Shown here piece after piece: positions 44,851 through 54,192 of a DNA stretch of 64,000 nucleotides. Source of the DNA: Pedobacter sp. (GTDB lineage: Bacteria > Bacteroidota > Bacteroidia > Sphingobacteriales > Sphingobacteriaceae); NCBI RefSeq assembly GCF_031119335.1, contig NZ_JAVHXT010000004.1, forward strand, positions 170,774 through 234,773. Direction: 5' to 3'. The notes below the pieces were generated by a model. The model saw only the letters and a list, made by a program, of their open reading frames with translations, was not told the DNA's origin and searched no databases. Made by a program: the position numbers and the translations under genes. The number at the start of each line of letters is the position of its first letter. Position 1 is the first letter of the stretch.

Positions 44851-46410
44851 ATGAGATATCAATATATTAAACTAGCATTGCTCTTACTCGCTATAAGCTT
44901 GGGGGCTTGCAATAAAAAAATAGATTTAGAACCGATTACTTCTGATACGGAATCTAACTTTTACCGTGACCAAAAAGACTGTCTACAGGGTCTTGCAGCT
45001 GCTTATAACGTACTGCTTTGGGATGCACCACAAAATCAGAATGCACCTTTCCAGCTCATTAGCGAGGTGCTTGGCGACAAATGTTTCACTGGCGGAGCAT
45101 CGGCAACAGATTTACCATCTTTACAAAGGGTAGATAGAGGCGTAATGCGCACCGACGACCTAACACCAAGAGCATTTTGGTATAAATATTATACAGGCAT
45201 TTATAGAACCAACATCTTGTTGGAAAAATTACCCGCAGCCGCTTTTGATGACGAAACGGTAAGAGAAAGGTATGCCGCCGAAGCCAAGTTTCTACGGGCT
45301 TATTATTATTTTGATTTAGTACGACTTTTTGGCAATGTACCTTTAATTTTAAAAGTACTAGCGCCTTCAGAATACAATCAAAAACAAGCTACACCTGAAG
45401 ATGTTTACAAACAAATTGGCGATGATTTAACTGCTGCGATTAACGTACTGCCAAGATACAGGAGTTTGCCACCTGATGAATATGGTAGGGTAAGTGCTGA
45501 TGCAGCGAGGGGCTTATTGATGCGTGTTTGGTTATACTACACCGGTTATTACAAGAAAACGCAAATGCCAAATATTACTTCGCAGCAAATATTAAATATC
45601 TCGGAAGAACTGATTAACAATAGCGGCCACGATTTGCTGACCAAATTTTCGGATGTTTTTATCAGCGAAGCACCGTTTAACCATAATAACAAAGAAGCTG
45701 TTTTCGAAATCCAGTATTCGTCAAAAGCAAGTAGTGGTAATTTCAGTTATAGAGAAGAAGCCAACGGAAACCTGGCTCTAATGCTTTGGTCAATGAGAGA
45801 TCCAAATTCGGCCTCGCCTTATTCACCGGGCTGGTCCTTCGCTCCTATTGATGTTGAGTTTTATAATTCATTTCCAAATGACGATCTAAGGAAAGATGCA
45901 ACCTTCTTTTTACCTAGGTCACAATCGGTTTCGTTTACCGCAGGTTATCAAAATAGCGACATCTTTCCGAAAAAATGGCTGGCACTAAAAACAAACCAAG
46001 CTTCCAGAGGCGATTTTAGGTTAAATTTTCCAAACCACTTTGTTTCCATCCGTTTTGCCGATGTACTACTTATGGCTGCCGAGCTACAATTGCAGCATGG
46101 CGGCACACAGGCAAAAGCTCAGTCTTATTTCGAAAAAGTAACCAAAAGGGCACACGTAGCAAGTTACGTTCCTCCTACAGTTACATTCGATTTAATTTAC
46201 CGCGAAAGAGAGTTGGAATTGGCACTAGAAGGCATGAGGTACTGGGATTTGATGCGCAGAGGAATGGATTATGCACAGTCAAAAATCGACATCAACCGGG
46301 GCGAACCATTCATCAGCAAATTCAATATGGCAGCAGATGGCTTATTCCCTATCCCTCAAGAAGAAATCATCAATACAAAATATGTATTGACACAAAACAA
46401 GGGCTATTAA
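44851..46410 (+). CDS. SusD-like surface glycan-binding lipoprotein
   Basis: 519 aa. Lipobox SLGAC (C20). RagB/SusD fold: TPR-like helices with AEAKFLRAYYYFDLVRLFG near 145-165 and the C-terminal RERELELALEGMRYWDLMRRG near 450-470. It caps the SusC barrel at the cell surface and binds the glycan. Confidence 0.96.
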   Translation: MRYQYIKLALLLLAISLGACNKKIDLEPITSDTESNFYRDQKDCLQGLAAAYNVLLWDAPQNQNAPFQLISEVLGDKCFTGGASATDLPSLQRVDRGVMRTDDLTPRAFWYKYYTGIYRTNILLEKLPAAAFDDETVRERYAAEAKFLRAYYYFDLVRLFGNVPLILKVLAPSEYNQKQATPEDVYKQIGDDLTAAINVLPRYRSLPPDEYGRVSADAARGLLMRVWLYYTGYYKKTQMPNITSQQILNISEELINNSGHDLLTKFSDVFISEAPFNHNNKEAVFEIQYSSKASSGNFSYREEANGNLALMLWSMRDPNSASPYSPGWSFAPIDVEFYNSFPNDDLRKDATFFLPRSQSVSFTAGYQNSDIFPKKWLALKTNQASRGDFRLNFPNHFVSIRFADVLLMAAELQLQHGGTQAKAQSYFEKVTKRAHVASYVPPTVTFDLIYRERELELALEGMRYWDLMRRGMDYAQSKIDINRGEPFISKFNMAADGLFPIPQEEIINTKYVLTQNKGY

Positions 46411-46420
46411 AAACTTTTAT

Positions 46421-47335
46421 ATGATGAAGAATTTAAGTTTAATCACACTTTTGCTTTTAGCCCTTATGGCTTGCAAAAAAAACCTCACACTAGAGGATCC
46501 CATTGCCGAGGGCGATATCAATATTATCATCCAGGAAACCGAAACCCAAAATGTTTACCGTTTCATTAACGGTCAAATTGGCAATACAGCAAAAGCCAAA
46601 TGGAACCTTGGTAATGGAGAAGAAGCCGTGGGCGATACCGTTATCGGAAAATACCCTTTCAAAGGCAACTACAATGTGACACTAGCTGTTTTTAACGGCA
46701 TCAAAATCGTTGAAAAGGCTGTACAGGTTTCTTTTAAAAATGACAACTTGGATCTAGATCCTGTTTATGCCCAATTAACTGGTGGACCAAATGCAGTGAA
46801 CGGGAAAACCTGGGTATTGGATTCGTTGTTGGATGGGCACGTAAAGCTGATCAACAACGGCTCTACCACACCATGGAACCGATTGACAAAAACAAACAAG
46901 GGAGTTTACGACGATGAAATGACTTTTAAACTCGCCAACAAGGAATGCCTGTACAAAAACAATGGCTCTTCTTATTGCCACGGCGGTACCATTGATGGCG
47001 TAACCCAGTTTAGGTTTAAGGAACTAAATAATTTATGGGGTACGGCAAGCATATTCGCTGCCGATGGTGGTGATTTAATGATCAACTATACACCTAGAGA
47101 TGCTACCCAGCATTGGGAAATGGAGATCAGGAATGGCAAGCATTACCTACAACTAAAAGGAGGTGCATTTTTCTTCTTCTACCGGGGAGTTTCAACAGTT
47201 ATCGAGTACGAAATTAACTCCATAACTGAAAATGAGATGATAGTTACCCACTACGAGAGTGCTCCCCAATCCAGAGCCAACGCTTTATGGAGAGATCAAT
47301 ATACATTAATTAGAAAAGGTTACATAAGACCTTAA
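46421..47335 (+). CDS. PKD-like lipoprotein in the SusE/F position
   Basis: 304 aa. Lipobox LMAC (C18). Residues about 30-110 look like a PKD-type beta-sandwich (AKWNLGNGEEAVGDT, KGNYNVTLAVFNG). The rest (about 125-300) is a beta-rich domain starting with NGKTWVLDS, resembling domains seen in other Bacteroidota surface lipoproteins of such loci. It lies directly after susD, where surface glycan-binding proteins usually are. Glycan binding is inferred from position. Confidence 0.75.
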   Translation: MMKNLSLITLLLLALMACKKNLTLEDPIAEGDINIIIQETETQNVYRFINGQIGNTAKAKWNLGNGEEAVGDTVIGKYPFKGNYNVTLAVFNGIKIVEKAVQVSFKNDNLDLDPVYAQLTGGPNAVNGKTWVLDSLLDGHVKLINNGSTTPWNRLTKTNKGVYDDEMTFKLANKECLYKNNGSSYCHGGTIDGVTQFRFKELNNLWGTASIFAADGGDLMINYTPRDATQHWEMEIRNGKHYLQLKGGAFFFFYRGVSTVIEYEINSITENEMIVTHYESAPQSRANALWRDQYTLIRKGYIRP

Positions 47336-47354
47336 TCAATAAAAATTTAGCTTT

Positions 47355-50168
47355 ATGAAAAGTTTATATTTTATAAAAAAAATCATTATTCCCCTACTTC
47401 TGTTGGTGATACTGATTGGCAGTTGCAAAAAGGACGAAGATAGGTTTTATAACGTATCCAATGGCCGTTTTCAGGTTTTTAGTGAAAAATCTAGACTGAA
47501 TGGCAACGTAGTTGAAAACCTCCCACTGACACAAACCAACAAATTCAATTTGGTTTTTGTAAATCCACCACAAAATGCGGAGGCCATTATAAGTGCCGAA
47601 GAAGTAAACGGTATTTATATTGATGAAACCAGAATAAAATTAATAGGAACATTAGTTGAGATACCGGTAAAAGGTACACCAAAATATGAAGGTACGTTTA
47701 TTTTAATTTTAAAAATTAAGATAGATGGGCAGACGCATGTTTGTAGCACTAAGTTTTTTGTAGACAAACCAAATGTAACCAGTATCACTTTAGACTTATC
47801 AGAGGATGTTTTCTACAATGCCGTTAACGAAGTTTCTAGAGAATTTACCGTGTATCCAAGATCTATAGCTTTTGAGATTATAGCTCCAACAGGATTAACA
47901 GTAAGCATTGAAAATATCGACTCGGATAAGCGTCGTTTGAAATTGGTTGCTTCAGATGAATTTGTAGCCGGCGATGTGATCATCAAAGCTAGCTTTTTAC
48001 AAGTTCCGCAGACCACAAAAACTATAAAAGTTACTGCTTTTTCTAATGGTGACGGAACCTCTGCCAAACCTTACGAAATAATAGATTTTGGCAGGTTCAA
48101 TAGAGTTCGACATGCCTTATCAAGCCATTACAAATTAGCCAATGATATTACAGGTGGTACATTTATCACAATTGCGGGCAGCTTTACGGGGTCTTTAGAT
48201 GGCGATAACAAAAAAATATCTGGCATTGTAATTAACTCGCCACAAACAGATAACAAAGCTATGTTTACTGAACTGGCCACCACTGCAACAATCAAAAACT
48301 TAGAGTTAACAACCGTGGCCATTACCGCACAAAACAATGTGGCTACAATCGCTGTAACCAACCGTGGAGTGATTGACCATATCAAAATTTCTGGTACTGT
48401 TACCGGAAAACAATATGTTGCTGGAATTACCGCCAATAACTTTGGAACGGTTTCTAACAATGATGTAAATGCATTAACTGTAAATGCCGATAATTTTGCA
48501 GCGAATTATGCTGCAAACACCAATAGTGGAGCTGTTCAAGCCAATAATGTAATTGTTAGTACTGCCAATAATTTCCCTGCAAATGTGTATGGGATAACTA
48601 CTCCTACTGCCAGCAATTTTGCATTTAATCCAACAGATGGCACAATAGAAGTAAAAACCAGCGCTAGCAACCTAACGGCAGTACCAGTTTCGGGGCAGCA
48701 AAGAGTAACCTTTACACCTTCTTCTGGTTTTATTTCCGGAGATGTGGTATTGGCACTTAAAAAAGGAAATGTGGCACTTAATAAAACGGTAAAAGTTTAT
48801 GCCAAACAAGAAGGTTCTGCTTTTGATGGCGGAGATGGTTCTGCGGCCAACCCTTATCTAATATCCTCAGAAGAAGGCCTAATAGCAATGGCTACCGGAA
48901 CTGATAAACATTATAAAATCATAGCCGATTTTAACCTTAACCGAACTTGGACTCCAATTGCTAGTTTTTCTGGCTCATTAGATGGCAACGGACACAAAGT
49001 AGGCAACCTAAACATTAACTCTATCACTGCCAACGAAGGCTTTTTCTCTAGCCTAAGCGGCACCGTGAAAAATCTGCAATTACTCAATGTTAATTGTACT
49101 ACCAGTGCCGCATTTGGCACTTTGGCTGGCAGGTTAATTGGTGGCACCATACAAAATGTAAAAATTACAGGCGACCTAACGTCTACCAATACTGGAGATG
49201 TATTGGGAGGTGTTGTTGGCGACCTCTCTGCCGCAGGTAAGGTTACCCAAGTTACCACCAACCTAACCATCAAAGCTTCGTGTGGAATGGTAGGAGGCTT
49301 GGTGGGCAGGTTAACAACTAATGCCAGTGGCATAGCCGAAATTTCATTTTCTACAGCAGCTGGCAGTATAGAAATTAGTGCTTCAAAAAACAGAATTGCC
49401 GGTATTCTGGGCAGAGCCGAAGGAGCTAACGTGGGCGGTGGTATCATAAAAAATTGCCGTTCGTCAGTAAACATTTCGGCTACCACAGCAGTAGCAACGA
49501 CTGTAAATGGTGTTGGTGGCATTTTTGGTGCCGATCAAAATGCGGGCATTGTACCTATCGATCAATGTTTATTCGACGGAACTATTTCATGTGGTTTCTC
49601 TGTTGGAGGCATTGCCGGTGTAGGCTCAACCATTACCAACTGTCTGGTTGAAGGCACAGGAGCTAATCAAACTACACCAACCATTAGGGCTACAGGTACA
49701 CCAGCAACAGGAAATATTGGTGGCATAGCAGGTACCAACAAAGTTAGATTAGAAAACTGCATCGTTAAAAACGCCACTTTTAGGGCCACTATTTCTACGG
49801 CCGCACTTCCTGTTGGGGGCATTGCCAGCACCTACCAAAACAATGGTTATACCGCCAACTCTTTCATCGTAAATACATCTATCGAAGGTTCTAACACCCT
49901 TCCTAACGGAAATAATGTATTTCGTATATCGGGAACTGCCGCTAATGGAACTGGAGCAAATAAAAAGAATTATGTGGGATCAGGCATTGTAATCCCTGTT
50001 AGGGATGTGGCTTTTGTAGAAAATGCAGACGGGCTTGATGGAGCAACAGCACCATCAACCAACCAAGCTTTTTTTGAAACTACGTTAGGCTTTAATTTCT
50101 CTATCTGGAGAATGGGAACCGATGGTTATCCCGCCCTTAGAAATGTAGGCTATAACGGAACTTATTAA
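47355..50168 (+). CDS. Large GLUG-repeat surface lipoprotein
   Basis: 937 aa. Lipobox IGSC (C24). After an N-terminal beta-domain region (about 35-230) come two copies of a module: GSAANPYLISSEEGL then SFSGSLDGNGHKVGNLNIN near 495-560, and SAKPYEIIDFGRF then SFTGSLDGDNKKISGIVIN near 235-300. Each is followed by repeated GLUG-type turns such as VGGLVGRL, GGVVGDLS and VGGIAGVG. This predicts a long right-handed beta-helix on the cell surface. Probably binds or presents glycan; no catalytic residues are recognised. Confidence 0.8.
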   Translation: MKSLYFIKKIIIPLLLLVILIGSCKKDEDRFYNVSNGRFQVFSEKSRLNGNVVENLPLTQTNKFNLVFVNPPQNAEAIISAEEVNGIYIDETRIKLIGTLVEIPVKGTPKYEGTFILILKIKIDGQTHVCSTKFFVDKPNVTSITLDLSEDVFYNAVNEVSREFTVYPRSIAFEIIAPTGLTVSIENIDSDKRRLKLVASDEFVAGDVIIKASFLQVPQTTKTIKVTAFSNGDGTSAKPYEIIDFGRFNRVRHALSSHYKLANDITGGTFITIAGSFTGSLDGDNKKISGIVINSPQTDNKAMFTELATTATIKNLELTTVAITAQNNVATIAVTNRGVIDHIKISGTVTGKQYVAGITANNFGTVSNNDVNALTVNADNFAANYAANTNSGAVQANNVIVSTANNFPANVYGITTPTASNFAFNPTDGTIEVKTSASNLTAVPVSGQQRVTFTPSSGFISGDVVLALKKGNVALNKTVKVYAKQEGSAFDGGDGSAANPYLISSEEGLIAMATGTDKHYKIIADFNLNRTWTPIASFSGSLDGNGHKVGNLNINSITANEGFFSSLSGTVKNLQLLNVNCTTSAAFGTLAGRLIGGTIQNVKITGDLTSTNTGDVLGGVVGDLSAAGKVTQVTTNLTIKASCGMVGGLVGRLTTNASGIAEISFSTAAGSIEISASKNRIAGILGRAEGANVGGGIIKNCRSSVNISATTAVATTVNGVGGIFGADQNAGIVPIDQCLFDGTISCGFSVGGIAGVGSTITNCLVEGTGANQTTPTIRATGTPATGNIGGIAGTNKVRLENCIVKNATFRATISTAALPVGGIASTYQNNGYTANSFIVNTSIEGSNTLPNGNNVFRISGTAANGTGANKKNYVGSGIVIPVRDVAFVENADGLDGATAPSTNQAFFETTLGFNFSIWRMGTDGYPALRNVGYNGTY

Positions 50169-50193
50169 TATCAATATAAACAATTGTATACGG

Positions 50194-51066
50194 ATGAAAA
50201 ATTTAAAATTTTTACTGGCTTTGGGCGCATTGTTTCTTGGCTGTGCAAAAAGCAACGAATACGAACCAAAGAAAACAACTATCGTACAATACGAGGCCAA
50301 AGGTAAAAAAGGAGCTGATTTTAGCACCACTCAAAGACATGGCACTTGGTGGGGCAATACCATCAACCTACAAAGCCATTGGTTTTATACTTGGGGGCTC
50401 AGCATTCCTTTTGAACTGGCGCCTCAAAATGCTGAATTTGTACCTATGTTCTGGGGCAAATCATCAGTAACCGAAGCTAATATTGCCCAAGCTAAATCAT
50501 TTAAAACGCAAGGAAGGGCAAGGTATATTTTAGGTTTTAACGAACCTGATTTAACCGACCAAGCCAATATGACCGTACAAGAAGCGTTGGATCTTTGGCC
50601 TCAATTAGAAAGCATTGGATTGCCTTTGGGCAGTCCAGCGGCATCCTGGCCAACCAATGCCTGGATTTACAACTTCATGGACCAAGCAATTGCCCAAGGT
50701 AAGCGTGTGGATTTTATTTGCGTACACATGTATGTTGGTACAGATGAAAATCATTTCGTTAAAGTTTTACAAGACCTTTACGACAAGTATCACAAGCCAA
50801 TTTGGATTACAGAATTTGCTACTGTACACGATAGGGCAACAACAATGGCCGAAAATCCATATACTCCAGAAATGGTATTAGCTTTTATGCAAAGGCTGCT
50901 ACCAAAACTAGAAGCTTTAGATTTTGTACACCGCTATTCCTGGTTTTCGGGGTCGCCTACCAGTGCCCGTCTTTGGCCCTCTGCTTTGGTTGATGCCAAT
51001 GGCAATTTAACCAATCTTGGGAAATGGTATGCCGAGTATAAACCGAACACTGAAATTAAAAGATAA
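50194..51066 (+). CDS. Glycoside hydrolase family 128 (endo-beta-1,3-glucanase type) lipoprotein
   Basis: 290 aa. Lipobox LFLGC (C17). The single TIM barrel has the GH128/asl1-like pattern: KGADFSTTQ, WWGNTIN, YTWG, then acid/base E117 in GFNEPD and nucleophile E207 in WITEFA, with VDFICVHMY between. Characterised GH128 enzymes cut beta-1,3-glucans. This is the strongest substrate clue for the locus. Likely at the outer surface, making oligosaccharides for SusCD. Confidence 0.88.
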   Translation: MKNLKFLLALGALFLGCAKSNEYEPKKTTIVQYEAKGKKGADFSTTQRHGTWWGNTINLQSHWFYTWGLSIPFELAPQNAEFVPMFWGKSSVTEANIAQAKSFKTQGRARYILGFNEPDLTDQANMTVQEALDLWPQLESIGLPLGSPAASWPTNAWIYNFMDQAIAQGKRVDFICVHMYVGTDENHFVKVLQDLYDKYHKPIWITEFATVHDRATTMAENPYTPEMVLAFMQRLLPKLEALDFVHRYSWFSGSPTSARLWPSALVDANGNLTNLGKWYAEYKPNTEIKR

Positions 51067-51121
51067 AATCCAACATAAATTGACGCTCTCTAATCAAATA
51101 TTTTTAACCAAATAATCCAAT

Positions 51122-52708
51122 ATGAAAAAAAATTTTCCCCTTATTTTTTTAGTTATAGCTGCTTTGGCAGTTAAGGCTCAAAATTTCACAAAAGACCATA
51201 TAGTGGTAGCCAGATTGGGAAATGGCATTAACCCACTTACCACAGGTGCATTACCTGTATCACTGGTAGAAATAAATCCATCTACTAAAGTTGTAACAAA
51301 TACCGTGGCTATCCCCTCTACTACTACAGGGCAAAGGCTATTAATCAATGGCAATCCAGCGGCAGGCTCAAATGAAGGAGGCATTTCGCTATCTGCCGAT
51401 GGCAAATACATTGTAATTGGAGGGGCCGATGTTGCTCTTTTTGACAGTGATACGGGGCCAGATAATAAAAGTTTCGCCAGAATTAACGGGATAGGAAATG
51501 TTGACTTGTTTACAATAAATGGGAATTTCTTTGGAGGTTTTATTAGAGCTACTACCAGTATAGATGGAAGTGCCTTATGGTTTACTACCAACCAAGGAAC
51601 CGCTTATGTTGCCTGGGGGGCTACTGGAACTTCTAGGTTTACCACTACAGGTTCAAGGTACATTGGCGTAATTGGCAACCAACTATACAGCGCAAGTGCT
51701 ACCAACCCTGCAACAATTTTAAATTTTGGCACACCGCAAACCAATAACACCACAAATAACGGAATGGCTTTACCCGGCACCTCAACGAGTACCATTCAAA
51801 GTGCCTACGGTTTTGCACTGCTAGATATAGATAATACCATTAACAACACTATTGATGGCAATGACGTTTTATATATTGTTGATCAGACAGTTGCCTCACC
51901 GGGAATTGTTAAAATGGCTTATAATACCGCTACCTCCAACTGGGATTACGTTGGGAAATACACCAGCACTGTGCCCTTTTATGGCCTAACCGCCAGAAAA
52001 AACAATAATGGTGAAGTAGAATTATTTTGTGTGAGCAACTTTGGAGAGAATAATGATTTAGTTGCTATTGTAGATGCCAATACTCGCACTACATTCAACA
52101 GTGCATCAATTACCCAAACCACCTTAGCAAGCGCCGGTGCCAATTATGTTTTCAGAAGTGTAGCTTTCTCTCCTTTCGACCCAGTACTACCATTAGATTT
52201 GCTATCATTCCAAGCAACAGTCCGTACCAACACGGCTACCTTTAAATGGAAAACCAAAAATGAAGTGAATATTAAGGATTTTACTTTGGAACGCAGCACT
52301 AATGGCAACAATTTTGAAGCTCTAAAAACTATTCAGCCTAGAAATGTTACCGCCGAAGGCAATTACCAATCACAAGATATAGATTTATTACCTGGCACTT
52401 ATTACTACAGGCTAAAAATAACCGATCTGGATGGCACTAAAAAATATAGTGAAATAGCGAATATCACTATAAAAGGTCTGGCTAGCATTAATTTATTTCC
52501 AAACCCTGCGCAAGATTACATCAATATCGGTTTCATTAAGGCTACTCAAAAACGTACATTTGGTATCTATTCAACTGATGGCAAATTAATTAAAAAAATA
52601 GAGATAGCACCAAATACCGAAAATCAACGTGTTAATATCAGTGAACTAAAATCTGGAGCCTATGTCTTAAAAACAGAAACTGGCAATCAAACCTTCATTA
52701 AAAAATAA
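51122..52708 (+). CDS. Secreted beta-propeller-like protein with type IX sorting domain
   Basis: 528 aa. Signal peptide to about 19 (VKAQ). Residues about 25-345 have repeated beta-strand and GNG/DG turn character like a propeller (EGGISLSADGKYIVIGGADV). A fibronectin-like stretch follows (about 360-445, ATFKWKTKNEVNIKDFTLER), then a type A T9SS C-terminal domain starting INLFPNPAQDYINI and ending TFIKK. It is therefore exported by the type IX system. Last gene of the locus. Enzymatic role not recognised. Confidence 0.82.
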   Translation: MKKNFPLIFLVIAALAVKAQNFTKDHIVVARLGNGINPLTTGALPVSLVEINPSTKVVTNTVAIPSTTTGQRLLINGNPAAGSNEGGISLSADGKYIVIGGADVALFDSDTGPDNKSFARINGIGNVDLFTINGNFFGGFIRATTSIDGSALWFTTNQGTAYVAWGATGTSRFTTTGSRYIGVIGNQLYSASATNPATILNFGTPQTNNTTNNGMALPGTSTSTIQSAYGFALLDIDNTINNTIDGNDVLYIVDQTVASPGIVKMAYNTATSNWDYVGKYTSTVPFYGLTARKNNNGEVELFCVSNFGENNDLVAIVDANTRTTFNSASITQTTLASAGANYVFRSVAFSPFDPVLPLDLLSFQATVRTNTATFKWKTKNEVNIKDFTLERSTNGNNFEALKTIQPRNVTAEGNYQSQDIDLLPGTYYYRLKITDLDGTKKYSEIANITIKGLASINLFPNPAQDYINIGFIKATQKRTFGIYSTDGKLIKKIEIAPNTENQRVNISELKSGAYVLKTETGNQTFIKK

Positions 52709-52717
52709 ACTAAAAAA

Positions 52718-52756
52718 CTTAGCTATTTTGCTATATTTGTTAGCAAAATAGCTAAG
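52718..52756. promoter_or_regulatory. 16-bp perfect inverted repeat at the start of the radical-SAM gene
   Basis: CTTAGCTATTTTGCTA (52718-52733) and its exact reverse complement (52741-52756) flank TATTTGT. The right arm ends 2 bp before the ATG at 52759. The centre contains TATATTTG (52732-52739), an exact TAnnTTTG -7 box, so the dyad covers a promoter. It can also fold in read-through RNA and hide the start. Confidence 0.65.
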
Positions 52757-52758
52757 CT

Positions 52759-54015
52759 ATGTCAGAAAGATTAAGAGAAAAGCTAAATATCCTAGCAGAT
52801 GCCGCTAAGTACGATGTTTCATGTTCATCGAGTGGCAGCGATAGAAAAAATACGAATAAGGGAGTTGGAAATGGGCATCAATCTGGCATTTGCCACACCT
52901 ATACAGAAGATGGACGATGTGTTTCGCTACTAAAGATCTTATTAACTAACCATTGTATTTTCGATTGTGCCTATTGTGTTTCTCGTAGAAGTAACGATAT
53001 AGAACGTGCTGCTTTTACGGTAGACGAAGTGGTTGAACTGACCATGAATTTCTATCGTAGAAACTATATCGAAGGCTTGTTCTTGAGCTCAGGTATCTTC
53101 AAAAATGCAGATTTTACGATGGAGCGCCTGCTTAGAGTAGTAAAAAAACTGCGATTGGAAGAAAACTACAATGGTTACATCCATTTAAAAACAATTCCTG
53201 GCGCAAGTGACGAGCTGATAACAGAAGCAGGACTTTATGCCGATAGGATGAGCATTAACCTAGAGATGCCTACCGAAACGGGATTGAAGTTGCTAGCTCC
53301 CGAAAAAAGCCATAAAGATGTGATTAAACCATTGGGCTTTGTAAAAAATCAGATTATCCAGTTTAAGGAAGAAAAGAAACTGATTAAAAGTGTCCCCAAG
53401 TTCGTTCCTGCAGGACAAAGCACACAGATGGTAATTGGTGCCACACCCGAAACTGATAAGGAAATTATGTATACCGCAGCTAATTTCTACAAAAGTTTTT
53501 CGCTAAAAAGGGTTTATTACTCGGGCTATATCCCAATAAGTAATGATAGCAGGATGCCAGTTTTGGGCACGCAACCGCCTTTGTTACGAGAGAACAGACT
53601 TTACCAAACCGATTGGCTAATGCGCTTCTATGGCTTCGATGTTCGGGAATTGCTTAATGACGCCAATCCACATTTAGATACAGATATTGACCCGAAACTA
53701 AGTTGGGCACTACGCAACATGCACCACTTCCCTATCGACATAAATACTGCTGATTATCAAATGATTTTACGGGTACCGGGAATTGGTGTTGGTTCGGCTC
53801 AGAAAATTGTACAAGCACGCAAATTTGGGAGGTTATATATCCATCAGTTAAAAAAAATTGGAATCGCATACAACCGAGCTAAGCATTTTATTACCTGCGC
53901 CGACAGCCCTTATCAACTAAAAGATTTTCAGAGCCACGAAATTAAAGGGTTCATTTTAGCGGAAAGCCAGAGCAAATATTTAAAGACGGCAAATAATCAG
54001 TTATTATTGTTTTAA
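52759..54015 (+). CDS. Putative DNA modification/repair radical SAM protein (TIGR03916-like)
   Basis: 418 aa. A cluster-binding C-x3-C-x2-C is C66, C70, C73 (NHCIFDCAYC). The radical SAM barrel spans about 55-300. A helix-hairpin-helix DNA-binding element lies near 335-360 (LRVPGIGVGSAQKIVQARKF). The family is known from genome linkage with uracil-DNA glycosylase-type proteins and with the family of the next gene; the chemistry has not been established to my knowledge. Cytoplasmic; expression probably controlled by the dyad over its promoter. Confidence 0.9.
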   Translation: MSERLREKLNILADAAKYDVSCSSSGSDRKNTNKGVGNGHQSGICHTYTEDGRCVSLLKILLTNHCIFDCAYCVSRRSNDIERAAFTVDEVVELTMNFYRRNYIEGLFLSSGIFKNADFTMERLLRVVKKLRLEENYNGYIHLKTIPGASDELITEAGLYADRMSINLEMPTETGLKLLAPEKSHKDVIKPLGFVKNQIIQFKEEKKLIKSVPKFVPAGQSTQMVIGATPETDKEIMYTAANFYKSFSLKRVYYSGYIPISNDSRMPVLGTQPPLLRENRLYQTDWLMRFYGFDVRELLNDANPHLDTDIDPKLSWALRNMHHFPIDINTADYQMILRVPGIGVGSAQKIVQARKFGRLYIHQLKKIGIAYNRAKHFITCADSPYQLKDFQSHEIKGFILAESQSKYLKTANNQLLLF

Positions 54016-54016
54016 G

Positions 54017-54190
54017 CCTCCCCTAACCTTCCGTACAAACGGAACAGGCTATCCAAAGGAGGGGAAATAAACCGAAAAACTAATGTGCAGCGTCTTAACG
54101 TTCAAAATAAATATTCTTAATTTAATTATTCTCAAGCCTAAATTAGGCGTACAGAAGAAGTCTCCCCTTGGGGGAGATTTAGAGGGGCTT
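54017..54190. repeat. CCTCCCC/GGGGAGG repeat between the radical-SAM pair
   Basis: The left half, CCTCCCCTAACC, is interrupted by TTCCGTACAAACGGAA and resumes with CCAAAGGAGGGG (54017-54063). The right half, CTCCCCTTGGGGGAGATTT then GAGGGGCTT, is at 54161-54190. It fills the 177-bp gap and reaches the next start codon, so it forms the 5' end of that gene's leader. Confidence 0.75.
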
Positions 54191-54192
54191 AT

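Noticed and set aside
48128..49522. Minus-strand ORFs of 110 and 203 aa
   Set aside because: Antisense to the GLUG lipoprotein; long open antisense frames are expected over repetitive codon patterns.
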